NCBI RefSeq assembly: GCF_036057275.1
Contig: NZ_CP107945.1
Coordinates: forward strand, 1,116,001-1,180,000
Origin: Streptomyces sp. NBC_00390
GTDB lineage: Bacteria; Actinomycetota; Actinomycetes; Streptomycetales; Streptomycetaceae
Reading direction: 5' to 3'
Length of the DNA stretch: 64,000 nucleotides
The position numbers and the translations under genes are program-made. Positions within the stretch are counted from its first letter, which is position 1. Each line of letters starts with the position of its first letter. The notes below the pieces were generated by a model. The model searched no databases, was not told the origin of the DNA, and saw only the letters and a program-made list of their open reading frames with translations. Below are positions 26,231 through 34,791 of this stretch, one piece after another.

Positions 26231-27066
26231 GCCGGACGGTGCTCGTTCACCTTCCGGTACGAGCGGTTCGAGGGCACCGTGGGGATCTACCGGTTCCGCT
26301 GGAGCCTGGACTCCGCACTGCCGGTGATCGCCACCGCGCAGCAGATCGCCCAGGACACCCTGAACGACAAGCGGTTCCATCTGCGTCTCGGTATCGGGAC
26401 CAAAGGGCTGACCAGGACGCAGATCCATGCGGACGCCAACGTCAACGCCATCGGCCAGTACTACGGCACTGTCGAGGAACTGCGTGCCATCCTCGCCCCG
26501 CTGCTCGAGATCGGCACGGCTGAGGAGCGCGCCCGAAACAGCGCGTCCGTCCGTGAGGTCACCCCAGGCGAGGCGAGCGTGCTGCTCAGTGCCACCACGC
26601 CGGTGGAACGCTTCGCCGCCAAGTCGGCGATCCTTCACTCCCGGACACTCCTGACCGATCAGCAGGTCAGCGCGGCAGCTGAGCGCCTGCTGGACTGGCC
26701 GGGCAGCGGCAACGAGGATGGAGCCGGGTTCGCAATGTTCGCCCTCGGCGGTGAGATCAACCGGGTACCGCCAAACGCGACCGCCTTCGTGCACCGAAAC
26801 GGCCTCTTCGTCTTCGCCGCCGAGACCTCATGGGCAGATTACGATCACCCCGGTGTCGCCGAGGCCAACCTGCACTGGCTCAAGGAGTTCTACGCCGGCA
26901 TCTTCCGCGACAGGCCACCCGAACACGCGTACCAGAACTTTCCCGATCCGACGTTGAAGGAGTGGCGGCGGGCCTACTACGGCGCGAACTACCCCCGCTT
27001 GGTCCGTGTGAAGCAGAAGTACGACCCGACCGGCTTTTTCAGCTACCCACAGGCGATCGGCACAGA
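26231..27066 (+). pseudogene. FAD-linked oxidase (berberine-bridge type), C-terminal half only
   Basis: The reading frame encodes the substrate-binding half and BBE tail of an FAD-linked oxidoreductase: FTFRYERFEGTVGIYRFRW at the start, FALGGEINRVPPNATAFVHR in the middle, and the BBE end YYGANYPRLVRVKQKYDP then GFFSYPQAI. The N-terminal FAD-binding (PCMH) domain with its flavin-linking His is missing; upstream sequence changes abruptly at about 26235. The frame runs on past the natural end without homology. It is a 5'-deleted pseudogene. Confidence 0.7.
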
Positions 27067-27465
27067 AGTGTCTGAATTAACGCGACAGAGCCGTAGGTTC
27101 GGGTGCGGTCTGTGCGCCGTATCGGTCACCGGCCGCGGCCGCCCTGTCGTACAAGGTCCAGCAGGTGAAGGTGCCGTCCGAGCTGTGGGCCTCGTGCGAC
27201 CGGGCGCGGCGGGTGATCACGCGGCACCGGTCGGAGATCCTGGCCGCGTACGGGTTCTACGGCGTGGCCCGTACCCTCACGTCGACCGTAGCCTCCATCG
27301 TGGACCGGTACCGGCAGTTCGCGCGAAAGCTGTTCGCCGCCCGGGACGCCTGCACGGGCGAGCAGCGGATGGTGATCCTCGCCCGTGCGCCCGTCATGTG
27401 CCGACCACGCTTCAGGAACAGCACCGGAGCCGGAGCAGTGAACGCAGACACAACGATCCTTCGAG
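27067..27465 (+). other. 399-bp interval with an unrecognised coding-like fragment
   Basis: A plus frame within 27165-27370 reads KVPSELWASCDRARRVITRH and on to VDRYRQFARKLFAARD, helical and plausibly coding, but I cannot place it in a family and it has no proper start or end. The remainder shows nothing. Confidence 0.35.
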
Positions 27466-28872
27466 TCAGGAGGGGATCCACTGGGCGGTGTCGGTGCCGG
27501 CCCGTTCGTCGCGGCCGTGGGGGTGTCGCACGCGCCGTAGGACGCAGCCGGTGAGCACCGCAGCGGCTGCGACGGCGTAGGCCGTGGTGCCGATGACGTC
27601 GGCGTCGCCCCCCGACTGGGTCGTGACGTATTTGGCGGCACCGGCCGCGGCGACCGTCAGCCACTCCCAGCGGCCGTCCAGGGCCACGAGCGCGACGAGG
27701 AGCAGCGCGTACCACGAGTAGCCGGGTGTCAGCAGGAGGAACGCCGTGCCGGTGACCAACAGGGCGCCGCGCCACGGCCGCCCGGGGTCGCCGCGCAGCA
27801 GCACGTATCCGACGACGCACAGCATGACGACGGCGACCGCCGGGACTGCCCAGCCGTCGGGCAGCACAACCCGCAGCAGGGCGTAGCGGTTGCGGGCCGA
27901 AGCGTCCTCGTACCCCTCCTCCTCGACATAGCCGGTCAGATAGCCCAGGACCGAACCGTCGGAGAGCAGAACGTACGGGAGATAGGTGAGGGCGACGACC
28001 GCAGCGGCGGGCAGCAGGACGGCGGCGGCGTCACGCCATCTGCGCACCCCGGACAGCGCGCCGGGCAGCACGATCGCGGGCAGCAGCTTGGTGGCAGTGG
28101 CGGCTCCTAGGAGGGCGCCACCCACCGCGCGGTGCCGTACGACGACGGCGAGACCGGCCACAGCCAGGAGCACACCGAGGACGTCGGCGTGGGCGTTGTT
28201 GACCGCTTCGACGGGCACGGCCGGACACCAGGCCCAGTACGCGGCGTCTCGCGGGTTGCCACGTCGGCGCAGCACCAGCAGCAGCGCGCCGGTCACGCCC
28301 ACGGACAGCAGCGCGCCCCCGGTCTGGAGCGGCTTGTGCCGGGAGTCATCGGGGGAGAGCGCGTGGACCAGCAGGAAGTAGCCCTCCGCCACTGGCGGGT
28401 AGATGGTGTGGACGCTCGGCCGGTTGAGCCGGGTGCAGTGGGTCTCGCCTGCGGGGCCGGGTATCCGTGCGCGCTCCGGTCCTACGCAGCCCGGGCCGGT
28501 CGGGAAGAGCCAGGGATCTCGCAGCGGGGCGAGGGCGGGGTCGGCGGGCGTGTGGTCGTACGGGGAGATCCCGGCCGCCTGCACCCGGCCGTCCCAGGCG
28601 TAGCGGTACGCGTCGCTGCTGGTGCGTGGAGGAGCGAGGAGGCCGGTCGCCGCGACGATGACGGAGCCGCCGAGGATCATCGCCGCTGCATGACGGACGG
28701 GGACCTTCCTCAGGGACCGGACCGCCAGTGCGAACAGCAGCCAGCAGGCCGCGTACCGGCAGGCCAGGCCGACGGAATCCGTGTAGTAGCCGTCGTGGCG
28801 GACGGTCAGGACGAGTGTGGTGGCCAGGGCGGCCAGCAGCAGGCCGGTGCCGAGTGTGCGCGGGTTGATCAC
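27466..28872 (-). CDS. Membrane glycosyltransferase, GT87 (DUF2029) family
   Basis: A polytopic membrane protein of 468 aa with about ten hydrophobic segments. The early loop DAYRYAWDGRVQAAGISPYDHTP is characteristic of GT-C-type mannosyltransferase-like GT87 proteins, which use polyprenyl-phosphate sugars outside the membrane. It probably adds a sugar to a lipid or cell-wall glycan. The GTG at 28872 is the best start. Extending further upstream would enter the divergent promoter region shared with the gene at 28987. Confidence 0.78.
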   Translation of the reverse strand: MINPRTLGTGLLLAALATTLVLTVRHDGYYTDSVGLACRYAACWLLFALAVRSLRKVPVRHAAAMILGGSVIVAATGLLAPPRTSSDAYRYAWDGRVQAAGISPYDHTPADPALAPLRDPWLFPTGPGCVGPERARIPGPAGETHCTRLNRPSVHTIYPPVAEGYFLLVHALSPDDSRHKPLQTGGALLSVGVTGALLLVLRRRGNPRDAAYWAWCPAVPVEAVNNAHADVLGVLLAVAGLAVVVRHRAVGGALLGAATATKLLPAIVLPGALSGVRRWRDAAAVLLPAAAVVALTYLPYVLLSDGSVLGYLTGYVEEEGYEDASARNRYALLRVVLPDGWAVPAVAVVMLCVVGYVLLRGDPGRPWRGALLVTGTAFLLLTPGYSWYALLLVALVALDGRWEWLTVAAAGAAKYVTTQSGGDADVIGTTAYAVAAAAVLTGCVLRRVRHPHGRDERAGTDTAQWIPS

Positions 28873-28986
28873 ACTGCTCAGCGTGGCAGCCGGCGCCCCC
28901 GCGGACAGGCCGGCAACGCCCGGTGTCAGCGATCCGTAAGGTGTCGAGGCAGCGCCGTACGCCCCGTGTGGGGGTGTGATGGAGAC

Positions 28987-30201
28987 ATGAGATTGCGACG
29001 AACGGGGCTGAGGCGTGGTGCCGTGACATCCCTCAGGGGCCGGCTGCGCGGGTTCACGGGGCGACTGCCGTCCGTCGGGGCGTGGTTGCCGTCCTTCAAG
29101 GGGCGGCTGCACGATCCGCGTACCGCGACGGCCGTCGGGCGCTGGCTGGGTGTCGCGATCGCGGTGTGCTTCGTGACCGGGGTGATCAGCCACTTGCTGC
29201 AGAAGCCGCCGGACTGGCTGCAGCAGGAGCTGCCGCCCCGCCCGGTCTGGGGCTACCGGCTGACACAGGGGCTGCATGTCGCGAGCGGGATCGCCGCGAT
29301 CCCGCTGCTGATGGCGAAACTGTGGACCGTGTACCCGCGGCTCTTCGTCTGGCCTCCGGCCCGCTCCGTGCGGCACGCTCTGGAGCGCCTGTCGATCGCC
29401 GTGTTGGTGGCAGCAGCCGTGTTCCAGCTGTTCAGCGGGCTCTTGAACACCGTGCAGTGGTATCCGTGGCCGTTCGCCTTCGTGCCGGTGCACTTCGCCG
29501 TGGCATGGGTGCTGGTGGGCGCGCTGCTGCTGCACATCGCCGTGAAGGCCCCGGAGATCAAGGCCCACTGGAGCCGTCGCTCGCCAGGGACGCTGGAACT
29601 CCCGGCCGAGGACGGGCCGGACCGGCGCTCGTTCCTCGCGGGAGTCGCGGCGGCCGTCGGCGCGGTCACCCTGGTCACGGTGGGCCAGTCGTTCACCCCG
29701 CTGAAGCGGTTCGACCTGCTGGCGCCGCGCCATCCGGACCACGGTCCGCAGGGGCTTCCGGTCAACCGCACCGCGGCTGCGGCCCGCGTCACCACGGTGA
29801 GCACCGAGCACTGGCGGCTTACGGTGGCCGGGCCCCGCCCGTACGACCTCACGCTCGACGAGCTGCGGGCCATGCCCCAGCACACCGTGACCCTGCCCAT
29901 CGCCTGCGTGGAAGGCTGGAGCAAGTCCGCGCAGTGGACGGGCGTACGCATCCGGGACCTCCTGGACCGGGCCGGGGCACCGCCCGGCGCGCTACTGCGC
30001 GTGGTCTCGCTGGAGAAGCGCGGAGCGTACCGGATCATGGAGATGGGCCGGGGTTACGCACGCGACCCGGTGACTCTGCTCGCGCTGCGGCTGAACGGTG
30101 AGCTCCTCTCCCTTGACCACGGCTTCCCTGCCCGCATCATCGCCCCGAACCGGCCCGGCGTGCTCCAGACCAAGTGGGTCACCCGACTGGAGGTGCTGTG
30201 A
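28987..30201 (+). CDS. Molybdopterin oxidoreductase fused to a b561-like membrane domain
   Basis: A 404-aa protein. Residues 50-185 contain four membrane segments with histidines at helix positions (GLHVASG, VPVHFAVAW, LLHIAVK), like a diheme cytochrome b561. A fifth segment follows DRRSFLAG (about 213-235). The C-terminal about 160 residues are a sulfite-oxidase-type molybdopterin domain with the Mo-ligand Cys in LPIACVEGWS (Cys307). It probably reduces or oxidises a small substrate outside the membrane with electrons passing through the heme domain. The SO dimerisation domain is absent. ATG 28987 has GGAG upstream. Confidence 0.85.
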   Translation: MRLRRTGLRRGAVTSLRGRLRGFTGRLPSVGAWLPSFKGRLHDPRTATAVGRWLGVAIAVCFVTGVISHLLQKPPDWLQQELPPRPVWGYRLTQGLHVASGIAAIPLLMAKLWTVYPRLFVWPPARSVRHALERLSIAVLVAAAVFQLFSGLLNTVQWYPWPFAFVPVHFAVAWVLVGALLLHIAVKAPEIKAHWSRRSPGTLELPAEDGPDRRSFLAGVAAAVGAVTLVTVGQSFTPLKRFDLLAPRHPDHGPQGLPVNRTAAAARVTTVSTEHWRLTVAGPRPYDLTLDELRAMPQHTVTLPIACVEGWSKSAQWTGVRIRDLLDRAGAPPGALLRVVSLEKRGAYRIMEMGRGYARDPVTLLALRLNGELLSLDHGFPARIIAPNRPGVLQTKWVTRLEVL

Positions 30202-30680
30202 TGCTGCGGTTCGCGGTGGGCACTGTCGGCGTCGCGTTGATGGGCTTCGGAGCCTGGCTGCTGTTCGGAGCGGGCGACGTGCGGGATCCGTGGGACGCAG
30301 TGGTGTGGCTGGGAGGAGCGATCGTCCTCCACGACCTCATCATCGCGCCTGTGGTCCTGGCGGTGGGCTTCCTGCTGGCGGCCCTTCCCGCGCGCGGCAC
30401 GCTCCGGGCGGTCCTGATCGTCTGCGGCGCACTGACCCTGGTCGCCCTGCCCCCGCTGCTGCGCCCGGGCGCCCCCACCAACCCGTCGGCGCTCCCGCTG
30501 GACTACCTCCGCAATTGGCTGCTCACCCTGGGCGCCGTCGCAGCCCTGGCTGCCGCCGTGCTGATCCTGCCCCGGGCCGGCCGGGCACTGGCCGCGTGGC
30601 CGGCGCGCTGGCGTTCCCGCCGTCGCGAGGAGACCCATGGGAGCAAGGGCGACCAGGAGACCGGGGACGGTATGCCTTAG
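30201..30680 (+). CDS. Hypothetical membrane protein, 159 aa
   Basis: Four hydrophobic segments and a basic C-terminal tail are visible, and no catalytic motif. The ATG overlaps the preceding stop (TGATG), with GGAGGTGCTGTG as ribosome-binding site. It is therefore translationally coupled to the molybdopterin oxidoreductase and may be its membrane partner. It converges with the methyltransferase gene across a 36-bp gap. Confidence 0.75.
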   Translation: MLRFAVGTVGVALMGFGAWLLFGAGDVRDPWDAVVWLGGAIVLHDLIIAPVVLAVGFLLAALPARGTLRAVLIVCGALTLVALPPLLRPGAPTNPSALPLDYLRNWLLTLGAVAALAAAVLILPRAGRALAAWPARWRSRRREETHGSKGDQETGDGMP

Positions 30681-30716
30681 ATCTTCGCGGGCCGTGGGTA
30701 CGGCTTCGGCGTTCGG

Positions 30717-31385
30717 TCACCCGCGGGACAGGGCCGCGAAGGTGCGCCCGGCGACCGTCCACGGCACTGCGTGGCTCCAGCCTGTCTCAGTGGCGCAGAC
30801 GAGGAGCGCGCGCAGGCCCAACCGTGCCCAGGGGAAAGCCACTCCGAGGGTCCCCTCGCCGTCCACAACACGGACCTCCACACGCTCGTCGACGTCCACC
30901 GGGGCCGCCTCGGCTATCAGCAGGCCGTTCGGGGCGACGAGTTGGGCGACCCGGGACAGCAGGGCACGGGGGTCGCCGCCGATCCCGATGTTGCCGTCGA
31001 TGAGCAGCGCCGTACCCCAACTGCCCTCCCTCGGCAGCGGATCGAAGACCGACCGGCACAGCGCGCTGCCGCCCGAGCCGACGGTGCGCGCGACCGCTGC
31101 CGGGCTGACGTCGACTCCCAGGGTCGGCCGGCCCAGCCCGGCCAGCGCGGCCACGAGCCGGCCGGGGCCGCAGCCGATGTCCAGGACCGGCCCCCGGCAG
31201 TGTTCCAGCACGGTGAGGTCGGCTTCGTCCGGGTCAGCGCACCAGCGCTCGACCTCCAGCGGCAGCATCCAGCCGTCGGCGCGGCGCAGGAACAGCGGAC
31301 CGCGCCCGGTGCGCAGGGCGTCGGTGTACGGGTCGGCCCGCCACGCCGTGGCAGGCGGCGTTCCCGTGGGAACCGTCGTCGTCAA
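30717..31385 (-). CDS. Class I SAM-dependent methyltransferase
   Basis: A 222-aa cytoplasmic methyltransferase. Motif I is VLDIGCGPGRLVAALAG near residue 68, followed by the acidic end of strand 2 (TLGVDVSP). The start is a TTG at 31385 that overlaps the stop of the upstream gene (TTGA). It is the only start compatible with the N-terminus TTTVPTGTPPA. It is the last gene of a four-gene operon with an epimerase, GT2 and DUF2064 protein, so the substrate may be a sugar or glycan intermediate. Confidence 0.8.
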   Translation of the reverse strand: MTTTVPTGTPPATAWRADPYTDALRTGRGPLFLRRADGWMLPLEVERWCADPDEADLTVLEHCRGPVLDIGCGPGRLVAALAGLGRPTLGVDVSPAAVARTVGSGGSALCRSVFDPLPREGSWGTALLIDGNIGIGGDPRALLSRVAQLVAPNGLLIAEAAPVDVDERVEVRVVDGEGTLGVAFPWARLGLRALLVCATETGWSHAVPWTVAGRTFAALSRG

Positions 31386-32005
31386 CGAGCCCCCGCCCCG
31401 GTCAGCCGCTCCACTGCCGCGGCGAAGCGGCTGCCCGGCGTTCGGGCGGCCACCAGACGGACGTCGTCGGGTGTGTCGACGTCCCGCAGCTGGGGAAGAT
31501 CCCGCACCGTCAGCCCCGCCTCGACCAGTCGCCGCCGCTGTACGGCCCCGGTCTCCGGCACGGACATCGGGACCCCGAGCAGCAGCCCGGGATCGGGCTC
31601 GGCCAGGCCCAGCGCCCAGAAGCCCCCATCCTCGGCAGGCCCGATCACGGCCCCGCGCCTGGTGAGTTCCAGACCGTGGGTGAGAAGTGCGGGTGTCACC
31701 TGCGGGGTGTCCATGCCGATCAGCAGGGCAGGCCCGGAGCAGGCCGCGAACGCGGCGGCGAGCCGCGCGTCCAGGCCGCCCCCGGCCTGCGGTACGACGT
31801 CGATTCCGGCCGGCAGCCAGGCGCCCGGTACTCCGTCGAGCACCAGGACGTGCCGCGCCGCGGCGGTGGCTCGTACCGCCTCCAGCGTGTCGGTCAGTGC
31901 CGCCTCGGCCAGCACGGCGGCCTGCTCGGGCGTGTACCAGGGGGTGAGCCGTGTCTTGACCCGTCCCGGCACGGGTTCCTTCGCGATGACGAGCAGCGTG
32001 GTCAT
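31382..32005 (-). CDS. DUF2064 / TIGR04282-type glycosyltransferase-like protein
   Basis: A 207-aa protein of the nucleotide-diphospho-sugar transferase fold. It starts MTTLLVIAKEPVPGRVKTRLTP, the hallmark of the family, with LLIGMDTPQVTPALL and GPAEDGGFWALGL, the likely nucleotide and metal site. The activity is not firmly established. Start ATG 32005 overlaps the GT2 stop codon (ATGA) and has AAGGAG upstream. Confidence 0.85.
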   Translation of the reverse strand: MTTLLVIAKEPVPGRVKTRLTPWYTPEQAAVLAEAALTDTLEAVRATAAARHVLVLDGVPGAWLPAGIDVVPQAGGGLDARLAAAFAACSGPALLIGMDTPQVTPALLTHGLELTRRGAVIGPAEDGGFWALGLAEPDPGLLLGVPMSVPETGAVQRRRLVEAGLTVRDLPQLRDVDTPDDVRLVAARTPGSRFAAAVERLTGAGAR

Positions 32006-32679
32006 GCCGTCTCCTTCAAGGGCGTCTCCGCCAGCACCGCCCGCATGTCGTGGACCGTCTGCCACGTGCCCCGCCAGGTCCCGGTCACCTTGGACCTGCC
32101 GGTCCTGGTCAGATACGGCACGTCCAGCTCGGTCACCCGCCAGCCCGCGTCGGCTGCCCGGACGACCATCTGCAGCGGATAGCCGCTGCGCCGGTCCGTG
32201 AGGCCGAGGCCCAGCAGGTCCTTGCGGCGCGCCGCCCGCATCGGGCCGAGGTCCCGCAGGGACAGCCCGGTGCGGCGGCGCAGCATGTGCGCCAGCACCA
32301 GATTTCCGGCGCGGGCGTGCAGGGGCCAGGCGCCGCGTGCCTGCGGCCGTCGCCGGCCCAGGACCAAGTCCGCCTCGCCGTCGGCGAGGCGTCGCACGAA
32401 GTCCGGCAGCAGCCCCGGATCCAGCGACGCGTCGCAGTCGCAGAAGCAGACGTACTCCGCCTCGGCGGCCAGCAGACCCGCGTGGCAGGCGGCGCCGAAG
32501 CCGCGCCGCTGCTCGTGCACCACCGTCGCGCCCAGTGACCGTGCAAGCTCCGCGGACCCGTCGGTGGAGCCGTTGTCGACGACGACCGCCCGCCAGCCGA
32601 CCGGAATCCGTTCCAGGACCCAGGGGAGCGCCGCCGCCTCGTCCAGACAGGGCAGGACCACATCCACGGTCACGCTCAC
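32002..32679 (-). CDS. Family 2 glycosyltransferase
   Basis: A 225-aa GT-A fold enzyme. VDVVLPCLDEAAALPWVLE opens the nucleotide-sugar domain, AVVVDNGSTDGSAELAR follows, and CFCDCDASLDPG supplies the metal-binding acidic motif. It resembles polyprenyl-phosphate sugar transferases, probably supplying an activated sugar for membrane glycosyltransferases such as the GT87 gene nearby. GTG 32679 overlaps the epimerase stop (GTGA). Confidence 0.85.
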   Translation of the reverse strand: MSVTVDVVLPCLDEAAALPWVLERIPVGWRAVVVDNGSTDGSAELARSLGATVVHEQRRGFGAACHAGLLAAEAEYVCFCDCDASLDPGLLPDFVRRLADGEADLVLGRRRPQARGAWPLHARAGNLVLAHMLRRRTGLSLRDLGPMRAARRKDLLGLGLTDRRSGYPLQMVVRAADAGWRVTELDVPYLTRTGRSKVTGTWRGTWQTVHDMRAVLAETPLKETA

Positions 32680-33734
32680 GCGACGGCACCCCTCAGACCT
32701 GCCGTCGCGAACTCCGCCATGCCTGTCGCGAAGGCGACCTCCGGCTGCCAGCCCAGCTCGGCCTTCAGGCGGCGCGAGTCGGCGGTGATGTGGCGTACGT
32801 CGCCGAGCCGGAACTCCCCCGTCACCACAGGCGCCGGACCGCCGTGCGCGGCAGCCAGCTCGGCCGCCATCTCCCCGACCGTGTGCGGAGTTCCACTGCC
32901 CGCGTTGTAAGCGGTCAGCACGCCGGACGCACGGCCGCCCACCGCCTCCAAGGCCACGGCGTTGGCGTATGCCACATCCCGCACATGGACGAAGTCCCGC
33001 CGCTGGCGCCCGTCCTCGAAGACCCGCGGCGCCTCGCCGCGCTCCAGCGCCGAGCGGAAGAAGGAGGCCACCCCCGCGTACGGAGTGTCGCGAGGCATCC
33101 CCGGACCGTACACATTGTGGTAGCGCAGCGCGACGGCCCGGCCGCCCGTCGTCCGTGCCCAGGCCGCAGCCAGGTGCTCCTGGGCGAGCTTCGTCGTCGC
33201 GTAGACATTGCGCGGGTCGACCGGGGCGTCCTCGTCCACCGGACCGGGCACCAACTCCTGCCCACAGACAGGGCACTCGGGCTCGAACCGACCCGCCTCC
33301 AGGGCGACCACCGGCCGTGGGCCGGGCCGCACCCGCCCATGGACCGGGCAGTCGTAGCGGCCCTCGCCGTACACCACCATCGAAGAGGCCAGCACCAGAT
33401 CGCGGACCCCGGCCTCCGCCATCGCCGAGAGCAGCACGGCCGTGCCCAGGTCGTTGCAGGCAACGTACTCCGGCGCATCGGCGAAGTCCTTGCCGAGGCC
33501 GACCATCGCCGCCTGATGGCACACCGCGTCCACGCCTCGCAGCGCCCGCCTGACGACTTCGCGGTCCCTGATGTCCCCCTGGATCCAGTCGGCGCCGGCG
33601 GCCGTCGGCGGGGAACCGGGGTGGACCGAGGGGAGCAGGGCATCGAGGACGGCCGGATCGTGGCCCCGCGTGGTGAGCACGTCCACGACGTGCGTACCGA
33701 TGAAGCCCGCTCCCCCAGTGATGAGTACTCGCAT
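32676..33734 (-). CDS. NAD-dependent epimerase/dehydratase (extended SDR)
   Basis: A 352-aa nucleotide-sugar epimerase-like enzyme. The Rossmann motif is LITGGAGFIGTHVVD at the start. Ser-Ser-Met followed by VYGEGR, and YATTKL with the catalytic Tyr-xxx-Lys, are visible. An insertion near residue 125-150 carries DCPVHG and ECPVCGQ, a possible zinc site not typical of the family. It is the first gene of the overlapping operon down to 30717. ATG 33734 gives MRVLITGG directly. Confidence 0.88.
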   Translation of the reverse strand: MRVLITGGAGFIGTHVVDVLTTRGHDPAVLDALLPSVHPGSPPTAAGADWIQGDIRDREVVRRALRGVDAVCHQAAMVGLGKDFADAPEYVACNDLGTAVLLSAMAEAGVRDLVLASSMVVYGEGRYDCPVHGRVRPGPRPVVALEAGRFEPECPVCGQELVPGPVDEDAPVDPRNVYATTKLAQEHLAAAWARTTGGRAVALRYHNVYGPGMPRDTPYAGVASFFRSALERGEAPRVFEDGRQRRDFVHVRDVAYANAVALEAVGGRASGVLTAYNAGSGTPHTVGEMAAELAAAHGGPAPVVTGEFRLGDVRHITADSRRLKAELGWQPEVAFATGMAEFATAGLRGAVA

Positions 33735-34142
33735 GTCACCGACGCTACGGTGCGGATCACTGTCCGCCCCTGACCCGCGCCGGGCCGTCACAGGTCCGTA
33801 AGGACCTCCTGCCGGCCTGACGCCCGCCGCTCGCTCACCGGTGTTCGGGGTTCGGGTGGTCGAACCGGCAGCGTCCCACTCGGAGCGCTGGTTGCCGTGC
33901 GCCGGGATGCCTCCGGCCTGCTTGGGCATGGCGGCGAGATGCATCAGGTGTGCAGGGCGTTCGAATCCCGGTGGAACCGGCTCCACCTGCTGCGCACCCT
34001 GCTCGCCCTCGCCGCGTTCGCGCTGCTCGTCGCCGCGATGCCGTGCCGCGAGAGGGCGGGCCGGTGCCCGTGGACCACCACCTCGGCGGCGGCGCGACCG
34101 TGCGGTACGCGGGTTGCCACGGTCTCCGGACCGTATCCGTCT
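33735..34142. other. Interval with a DUF1772-like C-terminal remnant
   Basis: A plus frame at 33939-34050 reads HQVCRAFESRWNRLHLLRTL and on with LALAAFALLVAAM. That is the last membrane helix of the DUF1772/anthrone-oxygenase-like family (short RWN.LH..RT motif then helix). Everything before it is missing. The rest of the interval has no supported gene. Confidence 0.45.
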
Positions 34143-34679
34143 CTACGCGTCCGGCGTGCGAGCGCAGAGCACATCGATCCGCTGGACCATGTTGTTGGCG
34201 AATCCGCCGCGGTTCCAAGGGTCCGCCAGCGGCTGGGTGTTGCCCGCCGCGTCGGTGGCGCGTGCACTGAGCACATGACGTCCCGGCGCCGCACTCCACA
34301 CCGTGTGCCGGCGCCGCCATGCCCAGGGGTGCCGCCCCTGCGCGGGGTCGAGCTCGGCGGCGTTCCAGGACCGGCCGTCGTCGGTGCTCACCTCGACCGC
34401 GGTCACCGGCGCGTGCCCGGACCACGCACGGCCCTCCAGTACGAGCGGGCCGGGGCGTACCACGCGGGTACGGGACATGAAGTCCGGGAAGCCGGGCGGA
34501 ATCATCAGCGCGCGCGGGACGATCCGCGTGACCGGCTCGCCCGGCTCGTCGCGCGTCTGCCGGATGCGATACGCCACCTCCTGCAGGCGCCCGCACGGCT
34601 CGCGGCGGCCGACGAAGGCGGGGAAGTCGAAGCGGCAGCCGGCGTCCCACTCCCCAAACCGTCCGCTCGTCGGCGGCAT
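34143..34679 (-). pseudogene. Sulfite-oxidase dimerisation-domain fragment
   Basis: About 170 residues match only the end of a sulfite-oxidase-like molybdopterin enzyme: TRIVPRALMIPPGFPDFMSR, then WSGHAPVTAVEVSTDDGRSW, then PWNRGGFANNMVQRIDV. The molybdopterin domain with its Mo-ligand Cys is absent, and the sequence before FDFPAFVG loses similarity. It is a 5'-deleted gene rather than a functional protein. Confidence 0.7.
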
Positions 34680-34791
34680 GGCCGCCGCGTTGCGCTACTG
34701 CGACGCCGTCGTCAGCGCCCACAACTTCGCGGCCCTGGACGACTTCGCCGCCGCCCTGTCCGCCCCTGGCCGGCGACAGTGCGGGTGAGCC

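Noticed and set aside
33950..33975. GTTCGAATCC, resembling a tRNA T-loop
   Set aside because: The flanking bases do not form a T-stem, no acceptor or anticodon arms are found, and the sequence fits the DUF1772-like coding remnant.
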